Below, in pieces: positions 1 to 11,492 of a stretch of 64,000 bases of DNA. A program made the position numbers and the translations under genes. The notes beneath the pieces were generated by a model. That model was not told the DNA's origin, made no database searches, and was given only the letters and a program-made list of their open reading frames with translations. The first letter of the stretch is position 1, and every line of letters begins with the position of its first letter. The stretch is from Galeopsis tetrahit (taxonomy: Eukaryota > Streptophyta > Magnoliopsida > Lamiales > Lamiaceae), in NCBI GenBank assembly GCA_963675135.1, contig OY776123.1, positions 16,895,840-16,959,839 on the forward strand, read 5' to 3'.

Positions 1-2220
1 CCATCTAAATTGACGAGTGCTGATCAGAAATCGGGAGTTATTGCTTCTCCGACCAAGATAGTCATTTTAAGGCCTGGTCCGGACCGGTTGGGTGTCAGTG
101 AAGATTCGTGGACCTCTAGTCCTAGCACTTCTAACGAGAGGGGTAGTATTTTAGATTTTCTTGAAGAGGTGAAGGAAAGGTTGAACTCTGAAATGCAAGG
201 TACAAGTTCCAAAATAAGTACAACATTTCGAGGAGGAGGAATCGAGACTCCTTATCGAGAAAAACCATCAGAACCAAAACAAATTGCTCAACGTATTGCA
301 CAGCAAGTGAGAGACAGCGTCACAAGGGACTTCGGGATGAATTTACTTCGTTCAGAGTCTACAAGGTCCTACAGAAGTGATAATGGGACATGTTCTCCTG
401 AGTATATTAGCAAAGATACTAGGAGATTACTGACAGAGAGGTCGAGGAATGTTCTAAAAGGCGAAAAGAAAGTTCAGATAGTTTCTCACCAAAGGCTACG
501 ATCATTTGACTTAGATCATGAGAAGAGCAAAGTTTTAGAAAGCCAAAGTAGGTCTTTCAGGCATGATCTTGATGATGGCAGAATACGGTACAAGGAACCG
601 TCTCGTGGGGAGCTTGTTAGATCTTTGTCTGCTCCGGTATCAGGAACAACCTTTGGGAAGCTCCTTCTGGAGGATCCTCATATATTGACTGGGGCCCAGA
701 TAAGGATGAAGCATGAATGTGTTGAGAATGTTATCAAAAGACAGAAGAAGGATAAGTTCAACATAAGGGAAAAGGTTTCGAGCTTTGGATACAGTTTAAC
801 CCTTAGAGGAAGGCTGTTTCGAAGGAGAGTTCAGTCAGTTGGTGAACTGCATTTTGATAGAGATGACTTCTTCAAAGATATTGCAAGTGGGCCAACGATA
901 ATGATGAGTTCTTACGAACCACATGTGAGGATTTTCGATTTTTTTACTTTCTCAAAGAAGATATTTATTGCCGATGAGATGATAATCAATTCCGCATGCA
1001 TCTCGTCTTATTTTATTTGTTGTAGGAAAATTTCACAGAAGTGCCACCAAGCCCTGCATCTGTATGCAGTAGTGTTTGTGATGAACTCTGGAAGGCGGCA
1101 GCTTTTACAAGCCCGACATCATCTGGTGTGAACCAGCAGGAGGACAGCGAAATTCCTGATGTTTTCAGCGAAATAAACTCGAACTTGAATGGTAAGTAAA
1201 CTCACATTTTTATATAATATAGGCTTTGGACTTGAGCATTAGCAAAATTTCCATAAAGAACTTGTTGAATGCTTTATTTCAAAAGCATTAATACTGTAGA
1301 GGGGCCAATCAGCTCTACTGATTAGTAAGTAACATATAGTATAACTTATTCAATGTTGAAACTTTTTCATCTGATTATCACTGAATAAAATTCGACGACC
1401 AGCTGTTTTCGTGTCATTTTAGTTTCATAACCAGCTTTCCATTTCTTTTCCTCTTAAATGCTATTCCAGTTGATTTTTTTTTTCCTGAGACACAACCGTA
1501 TTAATTAACCGTATATGACATGGAATGTGATAAATGTTTCATGGCAACATATATATACCTATGCATTTAGATTCAAATATTAGATTATAAATTAATTTTT
1601 CCTATTCCTCTTGTTTTCTGAACTTAAACCTCGTATAGTAGTGGCCTTATGTTTCGATCCTTCCTTTCTCTGTCTGAATAGATCTTGGGAGACAGCTAGA
1701 CCAACTGGAATGCACTGGTGTGGAGGAGCCTAAAATCGAAGAGGACATAGACGACCCCACCAAAGCCTACGTTAGGGATTTGCTCGTTGCTTCTGGTTAC
1801 TACAATGGCTCATGCAAATGTGATAAACCTATCAGCAACCAGGTGTTTGAAGAAGTAGAAGAGTCTTACAGACAGAGCTCCAAGGATCACGAAAACAGTA
1901 AAATAGACGAGGAAGCTGCAAGAATAAATCATAGAATATTAATACTTGATTTGTTAAACGAAGCACTTCTAACTCTACGTAAGCCTCTTCAAGGACGGGA
2001 ATTACTGTTCCGTATTTGGGATATTGTCAAAGTTTACGTGTACCCTGCAGATGATAGATCCTATTATGGTCTTGATAGGATGCTTGTGCAAGATTTGAAG
2101 TGCGATTCAGGGTCCAGATGGATGGATGATGAGATCAATGTTTTAGGTAAAGAGCTCGAAAGCCACATTACGTCTATTCTGATTGAAGAAATTATCAAAG
2201 ATATGCACTTAATAGGTTGA
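1..2220 (+). CDS. DUF4378-domain protein (TRM/LONGIFOLIA-like), 5' partial
   Basis: The gene enters from the left edge in frame 1, so the N-terminus is missing. Three exons are visible: 1-924, 1026-1191 and 1682-2220, with GT-AG introns and continuous phase (0, then 1), ending at TGA 2218-2220. Early residues contain a KIVILRPGP motif, as in TRM/LONGIFOLIA-type proteins. The middle is basic and Ser/Arg-rich (LRGRLFRRRV near 800-835). The last exon holds the DUF4378 block, with KAYVRDLLVASGYY near 1760-1800, DLLNEAL, and GRELLFRIWD. Family members are plant-specific; some TRM proteins bind microtubules or TON1 and influence cell elongation. The exact paralogue cannot be fixed without the N-terminus. 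No catalytic residues are expected. The exon 1 frame reads through the first intron, so a naive ORF call would give a false C-terminus. Confidence 0.85.
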
Positions 2221-2799
2221 CTAATGATCTTGATGCATGGTTTTCTTCCATGTCTGTTATCTTGTTGGTAGATTTAGCGAGTTCGTTTTACGGATGAAAT
2301 TAAATGTGTGTAATTATATTTGTTGAGGTTCATACAAAGGTTTGTGGTTGCTTATATTGTGGGTGGTAACAGAGGTTGTTGATTAATAAACGGAGTCTCG
2401 TAGATAGTGAGATTGGTCTCCTGAATTAGTCTATTCTTGGCCCGGATATCGATACTTTAAAAAATAAAGCGAGTCTCGTGAATTGATTTTTCGATTCTTG
2501 AGTAGGATATCGAGACATAAAAAGAAAAGAAAAAACTATTAGACATATTCTATATGAGTTTTTTTTTCGGTAGTCATATTATACAATGTGACTATCGTAG
2601 TCAGTATATCGAATTGCGCCACGTGACGTCCTATGAACCTGGTATGAACCTGCTATCTGTTATACAGATTTATATTAATTAAATTATTTTTTAAGTTGTA
2701 TTTTATTATTTACTATATTACTCTTCTTTAATACAATTTACATTATTTTAAAATTAAATAACCAATTTGATATGACATAATCACATAATGATGTCATAT
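2221..2799. other. 3' flank of the DUF4378 gene, no gene seen
   Basis: AT-rich spacer after the stop codon. It contains two similar stretches with 'gagtctcgt...gatatcgata' near 2390-2450 and 2470-2515. A palindromic pair, gatatgacat and atgtcatatc, lies near 2770-2800 just before the presumed LTR. A cgccacgtgacgtc string (G-box/ACGT core) sits near 2617-2630 with no gene start next to it. No coding potential was recognised. Confidence 0.5.
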
Positions 2800-3610
2800 C
2801 TCAACAAGGGATCTCATACATCAAAAACTTTTTCCTTGCATTGGTCTGAGAGAAGGGCCCTGAGTGTGCCTCCTCCGACTCCCCAGAACAGGAATAGCTC
2901 GTCCTAAAAGGTTTTCGACACCAGGTCTGAGCCTGATAGAAGGTGTCATAGGAACTGATTTGAAGAGGAGAGTTAAAGACTAGGAATCAAGGTAGGTGAT
3001 AGTCTCTTCCACTTAGGATCAGGATCTGAAGAAGTTTCACCCCCAGTAAAAAACATGTTATGATCTGATCCCTTCGAAATCTGAACAGACTTGCCTCAAA
3101 GGATCCACTCCGGATCCCATTAGATCTGGTTTCTAAGATGCCTATGTTTAAGATTAAGACCAGGACCCGAATCTAAGATTACTTTTCTTTTCCTGCTAAA
3201 ATAGCCAGGATCAGGGTAACAAGTTCTCTTGATAAACAAAGAATGTGCAATCTTGATGTGTCAGAATATCTCTGCAAATGTGTGCGCACTACTTGAAATA
3301 ATCAGAGTGTGTCAGGGTCGTACTATGACGTGGCATTATTTGTAACAAATCCTAGAAAGCATAATTACTATTCTACCCCTCAGGTACAAAAGTATATAAG
3401 ACATCTCTCTCATTTCTAAATTTTTAAGCTCACTCTCATCAGAATATACTTTCTCTCTCTATTATTCATCATCTTCATTACTGACTTGAGCGTCGGAGGT
3501 CCGTCGCCGGACGCCCCTCCGGCCCGGTTTTCGTGCAGGTCCCAACAACCATCGTCATCCTCCATCCTTATCAATCATTAAGGACTTTCAAGGAGCTCAT
3601 TTAAGTATTT
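2800..3610 (+). mobile_element. probable solo LTR or LTR fragment of a Ty3/gypsy element
   Basis: The stretch is less AT-rich than its flanks. It has a promoter-like TATATAAG at 3393-3400, then a CT-rich leader, then TGACTTGAGCGTCGGAGG near 3481. That motif, followed by a GC-rich CCGTCGCCGGACG hairpin and GTGCAGGTCC, closely resembles the R/U5 part of many plant gypsy LTRs. No gag, pol or second LTR is present. The ends were not resolved, and no clear target duplication was found, so the coordinates are approximate. It could also be a 5' fragment of a longer decayed element. Confidence 0.45.
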
Positions 3611-3994
3611 ATCATTTTAAATATCTCTTTGTTTGTGTTCTCTCTCATTCACTCCCGTGAATTTGATGAGATCACATCACAATTAAACAAACAAATTTAG
3701 TTAATTCAATTGATTGAAATTAGTTACATCTGTCTCCTCCCCCAATTACAACTTCTCTGAGCCTCGTCACTTCTGCAAATCATGTCGCAGTTGCTGAACC
3801 CACGGCGGCACCCTCCGCGACATTCCGATCAGCGGCGGCAGCCGTAAGAACGTCAAACGCTCACGCACCACTACCGTCTCCACCGTCGCATGCATTCTTG
3901 TTGCCTCGTCATGATTTTCGTAACTTTTCGGTCGCCGCTTCTGATCTCGTTTGCCGGCGATGACGACGGGAGTGTTACGTCGTCGTTAAATACT
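3611..3994. other. spacer with a GC-rich patch, no gene recognised
   Basis: AT-rich DNA is followed at 3770-3970 by a GC-rich patch with repeated cggcgg, gccgcc and cgtcgt strings. I see no open frame with a recognisable domain. It could be a decayed gene start or part of an older transposon into which the copia element inserted; the sequence resumes after 6954. Confidence 0.4.
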
Positions 3995-4274
3995 CAGGGT
4001 ATTGGAGTATATCAAAATATCTAGATTTATATTTAATATTATTTAGAATATCTTATTTTATTTCCTTATATTTCGGTATTTTGGCCTACAGACGATTATG
4101 GCCTTTTATCTCCTGTATATATGCATCGCCCTTTGTGGCAGTTTGTTCAATGAGAATAATATTTTCCTTTTCATGCCTATTCCTCTAAAACTTGACATGG
4201 TACCAGAGCCGAGTTCTTGGTGATTATTTCCAAGATTTCGAAAACACACGGCAATTATCCATCACCGTTGATTC

Positions 4275-5059
4275 ATGGGGGAAAACAAAGAAACGGAGAG
4301 CAGTGGGGTTAAGGCGTCGAGAGTGACCGTAGATGCCATGTCGCCATACTACCTGCATCCATCGGATAAACCGGGAGACGTCTTTGTTGGAGTGCTACTC
4401 AAAGACAACAATTATGGAGACTGGGTCGATGATATGACCAATTCTCTTTATGCGAAAAACAAGATCGGGTTTGTGGACGGAGAAATCAAGATGCCCACAG
4501 CCTCGGATCCATACCTTCCGCATTGGAAGCGGGTCAACGCCATGGTGAAGGGTTGGTTATTGAACAACATGAAAACCGGCGAAAGGATAAGTTTGGCGAA
4601 ATGGGGAGTGCTTGCATTTTTGTTGGATACCCTCTCGGGCAAAAGGCATATCGAGTCTTCGACCTACAATCACATAAATTTTTTAGCTCTCGGGACGTCA
4701 CCTTTGTCGAGCACATCTTTCCATTCCGTGGGTGTGAAGATCTTCCACTTCAAGAGGCTCTGGACAAAGCGCACACTGTTGTGCGCTCCTCTTCGTCGGA
4801 CGACGGTCGTGCGCCCCTTGTAGTACGACCTCACATACGTCGTCCCCGGGATGAGCCACCCACGCTAGTCGAGCAGCATAGCCCATGCACCAGTTTGCTG
4901 CCCGAAATTCCAGCATACACCAATCCCACACAACCGGCTGATCCTGCACCGGTCTCTTCAGCAGATTCAACAGATTTGCGAGTTAGTACTCGCACTAAAA
5001 GACGGCCAAAGCATTTGGACTCTTATGAAACTACTTTACCCCTTTACCACCCTCAGTAG
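4275..5059 (+). pseudogene. copia gag N-terminus fused to integrase C-terminal remnant
   Basis: From ATG 4275 the frame codes for a copia gag N-terminal segment (YYLHPSDKPGDVFVGVLL, NYGDWVDDM, WKRVNAMVKGWLLNNM; Retrotran_gag_3-like). Near 4577-4590 this stops resembling gag. In another frame (4523-5059) the sequence becomes the C-terminal part of integrase (KFGEMGSACIFVGYPLGQ, FFSSRDVTFVEHIFPF), then the usual Pro/Ser-rich linker. The most economical reading is a deletion removing the rest of gag, protease and the integrase catalytic core, with a frame change at the joint. No functional product is expected. Confidence 0.8.
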
Positions 5060-5100
5060 ACCATTCAAGGCCCACTACCAATTCAGTTGACTCGCTGGTA

Positions 5101-6717
5101 TACCCTCTTTCTCGATTTATCACTTATAACAAATTTTCTCCTTCTCATAAATCTTTTTTAGCGGCCATCACATCGCGCGATGAGCCTAAATATTTTTCAC
5201 AGTCTATTAAAGATCCCCTTTGGTGTGAGGCAATGAAAAAGGAGATCAATGCATTGGAAACCAACGGGACATGGGTTCTAACCGATTTACCTCCCGGAAA
5301 GAAAGCAGTTGGATCGAAATGGGTATACAAAATTAAATACAAACCAAACGGTGATGTGGAGAGATTTAAAGCTCGATTAGTTGCAAAGGGGTTCACTCAA
5401 ATCGAAGGGGTTGATTTTCATGAGACTTTTGCTCTCGTTGCCAAACTTGTTACTGTTCGTTGCATGTTAAGTGTGGCCGCTCAACAAAACTGGGAAGTTC
5501 ATCAACTTGACGTTAACAACGCATTCCTTCATGGTGACTTACATGAAGATGTTTACATGCGGATTCCGCAGGGATTTGCAAAGGAGGGGGACACGCGAGT
5601 TTGCAAGCTTCAGAAATCACTTTACGGACTGCGACAAGCCTCTCGAAACTGGTATGAGAAATTCACGCATGCTCTTACAACAATTGGATTTTGTCAATCA
5701 CGGGCCGATCATTCCCTTTTCATTTTTCGAAAGGGTGCCACCTATGTTTCCGCTCTCATCTACGTCGATGACGTTCTTCTAGCCGGGAATGATCCCACAT
5801 ACATTGCCCATGTTAAAGGTTATCTAGATACCAAGTTTAGCATAAAGGATTTGGGCACGTTGAAGTATTTTTTGGGGATAAAAGTGGCTCGTTCTTCAGA
5901 GGGCTTCGTACTTAGCCAACGAAAGTACACCCTTGATATATTGGAAGAAAGTGGGTTGCAAGGCTGTTGACGTTGTACTTTTCCCATGGAGCAGAACCTC
6001 AAACTTCGTCCCGACAACGAGACGCCCATCGTCGACGCTACGCAATACCGCCGCTTAGTCGACCGTCTCCTCTACTTGACCGTGACGCGACCGGACATTG
6101 TCTTCCCCGTCAGTCAGTTGAGTCAATTTCTTAGTCAACCCCGTCAAAGTCACCTAAATGTCGTCCATCGCGTTTTGTGTTACTTAAAACAAACACTTGG
6201 ACAAGGTATTTTCCTCTCTTCCCGTGGAGGTTTCGAGCTTGAAGGATATTGTGATGCTGATTGGGGTGGTTGCCCATTTTCTCGGCGATCGTCTTCTGGC
6301 TATTTTATCACTCTTGGAGGTTCCCCCGTTTCGTGGCGAACAAAGAAGCAGTCTGTTGTTTCTCGGTCCTCTGCGGAAGCTGAATATAGGGCCATGGCCA
6401 CAACTGTATGTGAAATCATTTGGCTACGTTGGTTGTTGAAGGATTTTGGCGTCAAGCAAACTGTCGCGACACCACTCTACTGTGACAACCAAGCGGCACG
6501 ACACATTGCCGTAAATCTGGTATTTCATGAACGTACGAAGCATGTTGAAATGGATTGTTACTTCGTTCGGGAGAGGGTAACGAATGGAGATATCCAACCA
6601 TGCATGGTCTCTACGTCTAATCAAGTGGTGGACATTTTCACTAAACCGCTTGGAGCTGATCGTTTCTGTTTTCTTCGCAGCAAGTTGGGTGTTCGGGATC
6701 TTCACACTCCAACTTGA
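5101..6717 (+). pseudogene. copia reverse transcriptase and RNase H, one in-frame stop
   Basis: The frame runs from about 5101 (YPLSRFITYNKF) to the stop at 6715-6717. It carries RVT_2 hallmarks: WVYKIKYKPNGDVERFKARLVAKG, LDVNNAFLHGDL, LYGLRQASRNWYEKF and the catalytic YVDD (5761-5772). RNase H follows with YCDADWGGC, SRSSAEAEYRAM and the C-terminal DIFTKPL. A single TGA at 5968-5970 interrupts it; the reading frame before and after this codon is the same, so a point nonsense change is likelier than a frameshift. Upstream, the frame differs from the integrase remnant, so another indel lies between about 5059 and 5100. Confidence 0.85.
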
Positions 6718-7679
6718 GGGGAAGTATTGGAGTATATCAAAATATCTAGATTTATATTTAATATTATCTAGAATATCTTATTTTATTTTATTTCCTTATA
6801 TTTCGGTATTTTGGCCTACAGACGGTTATGGCCTTTTATCTCTTGTATATATGCATCGCCCTTTGTGGCAGTTTGTTCAATGAGAATAATATTTTCCTTT
6901 TCATGTCTATTCCTCTAAAACTTGAATATTATCTAGATATTTTGATATACAGGGGATTGAGATTTTTCTAAATTTGAGTTTCTGACTTTTAATTTTTTAA
7001 GTTTGATTGTAAGGGAAGAGATTTCTGGATTTGATATTTTAAAAAAATACTAGATTAAGTTATGAGGAACTATTTTTTTTTTTTTATAGATAATTTAGTC
7101 TCACTTGCTCAACCCTTCTCGCCCTAGATTAGTTTCTGCAATCTTGCTTGAATTTGGTTTCAGTTTCTTCAATTCAGCTTTCAAGTTGATAATGGTTGGT
7201 TTATTGAAACTTGATATTTTCCTTCTTGCAACGGCAGCGGCAGGTTGACACCAGCGGCGACGAGTTGAAGACGGTGGTGGCGCTGAAATTCCCGATTTTT
7301 TTGTTTCTTTGAATTTGATGGATGAGACGAGAGAACGCGAAGAAGAAAGAATAATAAAATTCTTTCCAAAAAAAAAAAAGAATAATAAATTGGTTTAATT
7401 GAAAAATAAATTTAATTTTGAATTAATAATTTTAAATTAAAAAATATGTAATTTTATGTTATTTGATTATTAATTTTTAAATTTAAATAAATATAATATA
7501 ATAGTTTATTAAACAAGGATAAAAATATAATTTTAAAATTATATATTTTAATTAATTAATTAAATTAATTATAAAAATATAAATGTATGACACATACAAA
7601 AGGTAACAAGTTGTTAAATTTAAGTCTTTAGATTTGAATTTTAATGGATCAGATTTAATTGACTAGGTAGTCATTTTCC

Positions 7680-7866
7680 CAAAAAATATCCTTATTCTAT
7701 TTAAATAGTTCATTTTTAAATATTTTTTCTACTTTACTAACAAGATTGAGTATTTATCAAATATATTTTTTACTCGTTATCCTAAATATATTATTTATAA
7801 TTAAAATATAATTTTTTTAAAAACATGTATAAAAAAAGTGAGCAAACTTTTGATGGAACAAGGGAG
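7680..7866 (-). mobile_element. Stowaway-like MITE, copy A (truncated)
   Basis: The reverse complement of this stretch matches the 8454-8690 element across most of its length: CTCCCTTGTT at the tip, a TTTGCTCACTT block, then the GATAACGA and TACTCAATCTTGTTA segments. The right tip AGGGAG is followed by TA. The left tip is not recognisable, so the copy seems truncated or diverged there. Confidence 0.6.
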
Positions 7867-8453
7867 TATAAGATAGTGAAAAATTTGGGCTCCTAAAACT
7901 TTACTCCCTCCATTCCCTCCATTCCAGAATTTTATGCACACGAAAATTAGGAAAATGGAATAAAGTGATGGGTAAGGTAAAATAAAATAGGAGTATTATT
8001 GTCAATTCATTGACTAAAGTGAGAGATATTTGACTAAAGAGAAGGGAAGGTAAAATAGAGGAGGGGTATTATTGATAAAAATTATGTGAATTATTTCCAT
8101 TTTTGAAGTGGGCAAAAAATGTGTATAGTTTTATTAAATTTGAATTGAAAAAATAAATACGTTTATAAAAAAGGAGGATCTGTTTGTATCCTTTACTTAA
8201 TTGAAGGTACCTATTCACGATTATTGTTTGCACATTTTATTATTTTTTATTTGTTCGTCATTTTTGTTTACATTCAGTGGTAGTTTTATTCATTTCTCAT
8301 GAACTAAAGAGTCCCTGATTTTCTCTCTTAATTGAGAATCTCTGATTCCCTTTTCTAAATTAAGAGTCCATATGACGATTTTATATTATATAACCTCTTA
8401 TTTATAAAATATACTGTATTATTTTGACCTTTTATTTTCTTTTATAAATTATA

Positions 8454-8690
8454 CTTCCCTCGATGCAGTAAAATTTTGCCCACTTCTTTTTATATATGTT
8501 TTTTTTAAAAAATCATATTTAAATTATAAAAAATATATGTGGGATAACGAATAAAGAATATTGTTGATAGTTACTCAATCTTGTTAACAATGTAGAAAAA
8601 ATACCCAAAAGTTAATTATTTAAATAGAATAAACATATAGTTTGTGAACTTAAAAATTGGTTTGAGCAAAATTTTACAAGACGGAGGGAG
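8454..8690 (+). mobile_element. Stowaway-like MITE, copy B
   Basis: Terminal inverted repeats CTTCCCTCGATGCAGTAAAA and its imperfect complement (GTTTTACAAGACGGAGGGAG region) bound a 237-bp AT-rich element. TA dinucleotides flank both ends (8452-8453 and 8691-8692), the expected Stowaway/Tc1-mariner target duplication. No ORF. It is in the opposite orientation to copy A about 600 bp upstream. Confidence 0.75.
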
Positions 8691-9139
8691 TATGAGATTT
8701 TATATTTTTAATGTAAATTAATTGTATTTTTTTAAAAAAATATTTTTAATATTAATAAATATTTAAATATTTGTGTTCATATTTTGATATAAAATACAAA
8801 CATGTCAAATGAAAAATTAATTATTTTTTTAATACATGGGTGTTGACCAAAAAAATATAGTATATATTTTTTTTATCAAAGAGAATAATGTTTTAAAAAT
8901 AGAATTTAAGATCCCCAAATTAAGGAATATATATATTATAAGTATGGATATGGTGAAAACAGGGAATAGATTTTGTTAAAACTACCTTTGACACCGAAAT
9001 CTTGATTCCGAAAAACACACTCACCGCTAATCTCGGGATACAAATATATTCTACGCTATTCTTTTTTGTCTCTATTGTTTTTGCTTTCCTTTGTCGTTAC
9101 CTTTTTCCTCTGTCATTTCTTTTGTTTACCAACTAATTT

Positions 9140-11492
9140 ATGGACTGGGAAAAGCGATCGCCGCAACTGGCGGAGGAGCCCATCGGAGGCGGTGGTGGGA
9201 TGTTTGTGAAGGTGATGACAGATGAGCAGATGGAAGTTCTTCGGAAGCAGATTGCTGTTTACGCCACCATTTGTGAACAACTCGTTCAGTTGCACAAATC
9301 TCTCACTTCCCAACACGATCTTGCTGGTAATTTATTTATTATTCTTGCAATTAATCTATTTGGTTTATGGGGTTTTTAATTTTGTTTGGGGATGAAAAAT
9401 GTGGGGTGTTTAATTTTTAGGATTTTCAGAGATTGTTTGGTTTGGATTCTTGATTATAATATGTTGATGCAATAATTGATCAAAGAGTTGTTGAATTTAT
9501 TCCCTTATTTTCCCCCATCATTTATACCTTCCAATTTCAGACTTTATGATTCAAACTAACTTTGAAGGCTTAAGTCTCATTTATGGCCTTGTTGTCCTCT
9601 CACCTTTTCTTGCTCGATTCGACAAGAAACTCGAGTTCGACTCATATAATTTTCAAAATTAAATGTAAAACATATTTTTCTTAATATAATTAATGACCAC
9701 TCGAGTAGCTTGGACTCTTCGATTAAATGTTAAACATATTTTCTCTAGTTACGTCCAACCCTAAACCTATTTCTCTGTTTAAACTGTGAGAACTTGTTTA
9801 TTGTAATTTTTGTTAGTACTAGTTGTAGTAGTTTTTGCAATAAAAAAATTCATGTTTAAAGAAAAATGTTTATATGTATAAATTTGTGATGTCGCATCCC
9901 AGTATTAAATAAGGTCTTCGACCGACTTTACCTAATTTCGATATTGGTTTTACATTTGCATTGATTAGTCAACTCTCAGTGAGAGATTTTTATTTGTATT
10001 TTTTTAAAAATAAAAATCAGTTAACAAGTCATTTTTAGTACATTGTTCAAATTGAGTGTTCTGTACATATGTTTATCATAATCTCAATGGGATTAAGGAA
10101 TAGTTATGCTTATATACGAGTCACATTCTTCAAATTTAGACAAAACTGTGAACACTTGCATTGAATCGAGAGCCCAAATCACAAGACGGGCTTAATCGAG
10201 CAACAAAATGCAGGCTTAAAAGATGTTATGTTTCTGATTTAATAATACCTTGCTGAATCAGGTGTGAGGTTGGGGAATCTATACTGTGATCCGTTGTTAA
10301 CATCAGGGGCCCACAAAATCACGGGGCGACAGCGATGGACCCCGACCCCGATGCAGCTGCAAATTCTGGAACGTATATTTGATCAGGGGATTGGAACTCC
10401 AAGCAAACAGAAGATCAAGGAAATAACCTCTGAGTTGTCTCAGCATGGCCAGATTTCCGAAACAAATGTCTATAATTGGTTTCAGAATAGACGCGCTCGA
10501 TCAAAGAGGAAGCAACAGGCTACACCGACAAACAACGCTGAATCAGAAGTTGAGACTGAGGTAGAATCCCCCAATGACAACAAAACTAAGCCTGAAGAAT
10601 TTCAACCTCAACAAATCAGGCCCGAAGATCTCTGTTTCCAGAACCCTCAGGCAAGTTCTGCCGCTCATTCGATGGACCCTCACGCCAGTAAACCTGAACC
10701 CATGTTGCCTCCCGAAGGCAGCTCAAAGTTCGCCCCTAATTACAGCCAGATGCCCTACTACGGGAGTATGTTATCAAACCCAAGTACGTTTACTGTTCTT
10801 ACTAACTCGTCTCATCTTGCAATTACACATGTGGTATGTTCATGTTTGTCATCCACTTGAATCTTGATGCATTTTTATCTGGTTTTTGGAAACACAAATA
10901 TGTTTACTTACAAATAGATTTGTTATTTATTGCATAATGGCAACGTATACATGCACGAATCATTAAGTATACCTTTTAAGTGTGTTTCCCTCGCATATAT
11001 TTGGCTTGGATTCGATCGAGTCAATCATCGTAGGCTGAAATTGATGAGTCATCACTTTGTGATACGGCATTAGATGCTAAATCGAATAAATTTATGGACC
11101 AAATTGCAGAAAATCAATACTCCTTTGATCCATGTTCAAAATACTATAAGAAATATTGATGAATCCAGAATACTTGCAGCTTTTTTCCAGGACAAAAACT
11201 TTTATAAACTTGGTTCACAGAAGATTTATGGTGAACTCAGAAATATTGTTGCTCATACGAAGTATCATGGTTTATTTATTTTTATTTTAAAAAACATGAT
11301 ACTTTTGTATGCCAAGTAGTATTACTTGGTATACTAGACAGCAATATTTGAAGAAAATAGTTCACATGAACCTGGTTCGTATACATATTGACTGAATGAA
11401 ATGCAGGGATGGAGCAGTTCATAGGAAAGATAGAAGTTCCCGGGAACTATAACCCGTACATGCAACAAGACGACTTCAACATGGAGGGGTAA
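9140..11492 (+). CDS. WOX13: WUSCHEL-related homeobox transcription factor, WOX13-like
   Basis: Three exons, 9140-9326, 10262-10783 and 11407-11492, join in phase to 264 codons ending at TAA 11490-11492; all introns are GT-AG. Residues 21-62 carry the conserved WOX13-clade N-terminal block (GMFVKVMTDEQ, LRKQIAVYATICEQLVQLHK). The atypical WOX homeodomain spans about 85-148 (RQRWTPTPMQLQILERIFDQ, NVYNWFQNRRARSKRK). An acidic ESEVETEVE stretch and the RPEDLCFQ motif follow, both typical of WOX13. The tail ends IEVPGNYNPYMQQDDFNMEG. Known family members are nuclear DNA-binding regulators of development; WOX13-clade proteins are ancient and broadly expressed. The exon 2 frame reads past its donor, so ORF calls overextend it. 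Confidence 0.93.

Larger units (their letters stand above)
4000..6949 (+). mobile_element. Ty1/copia LTR retrotransposon, degenerate and internally deleted
   Basis: The two LTRs are closely similar: 4000-4197 and 6725-6925, both starting TATTGGAGTATATC. A tRNA-Met-type primer-binding site, TGGTACCAGAGCC, follows the left LTR at 4198. A purine tract, TTGAGGGGAAG (6714-6724), precedes the right LTR. CAGGG occurs just outside both ends (3995-3999 and 6950-6954), a plausible 5-bp target duplication. Internal DNA is only about 2.5 kb, roughly half the usual size, because the middle of gag, protease and most of integrase are missing. After the right LTR, 24 extra bases repeat the LTR tip in inverted orientation. 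The copy appears non-autonomous and old: its LTRs differ by several substitutions and an indel. Confidence 0.9.
6950..9139. other. AT-rich spacer upstream of the WOX gene, with MITE copies
   Basis: No coding region recognised. The stretch holds two copies of one Stowaway-like family (7680-7866 and 8454-8690), listed separately. A further half-element starting CTCCCTCCATTCC near 7903 has no clear right end. The last 150 bases before 9140 are pyrimidine-rich and are likely promoter and 5' UTR of the WOX gene. Confidence 0.5.

Noticed and set aside
5968..5970. Frameshift in the copia RT
   Set aside because: The frame before and after is the same, so this is a nonsense codon, not a frameshift.
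7181..7369. Small minus-strand frame
   Set aside because: Low complexity, no domain, ends in an A-rich tract.
9113..9316. Minus-strand 67-codon frame
   Set aside because: Antisense shadow of WOX13 exon 1.
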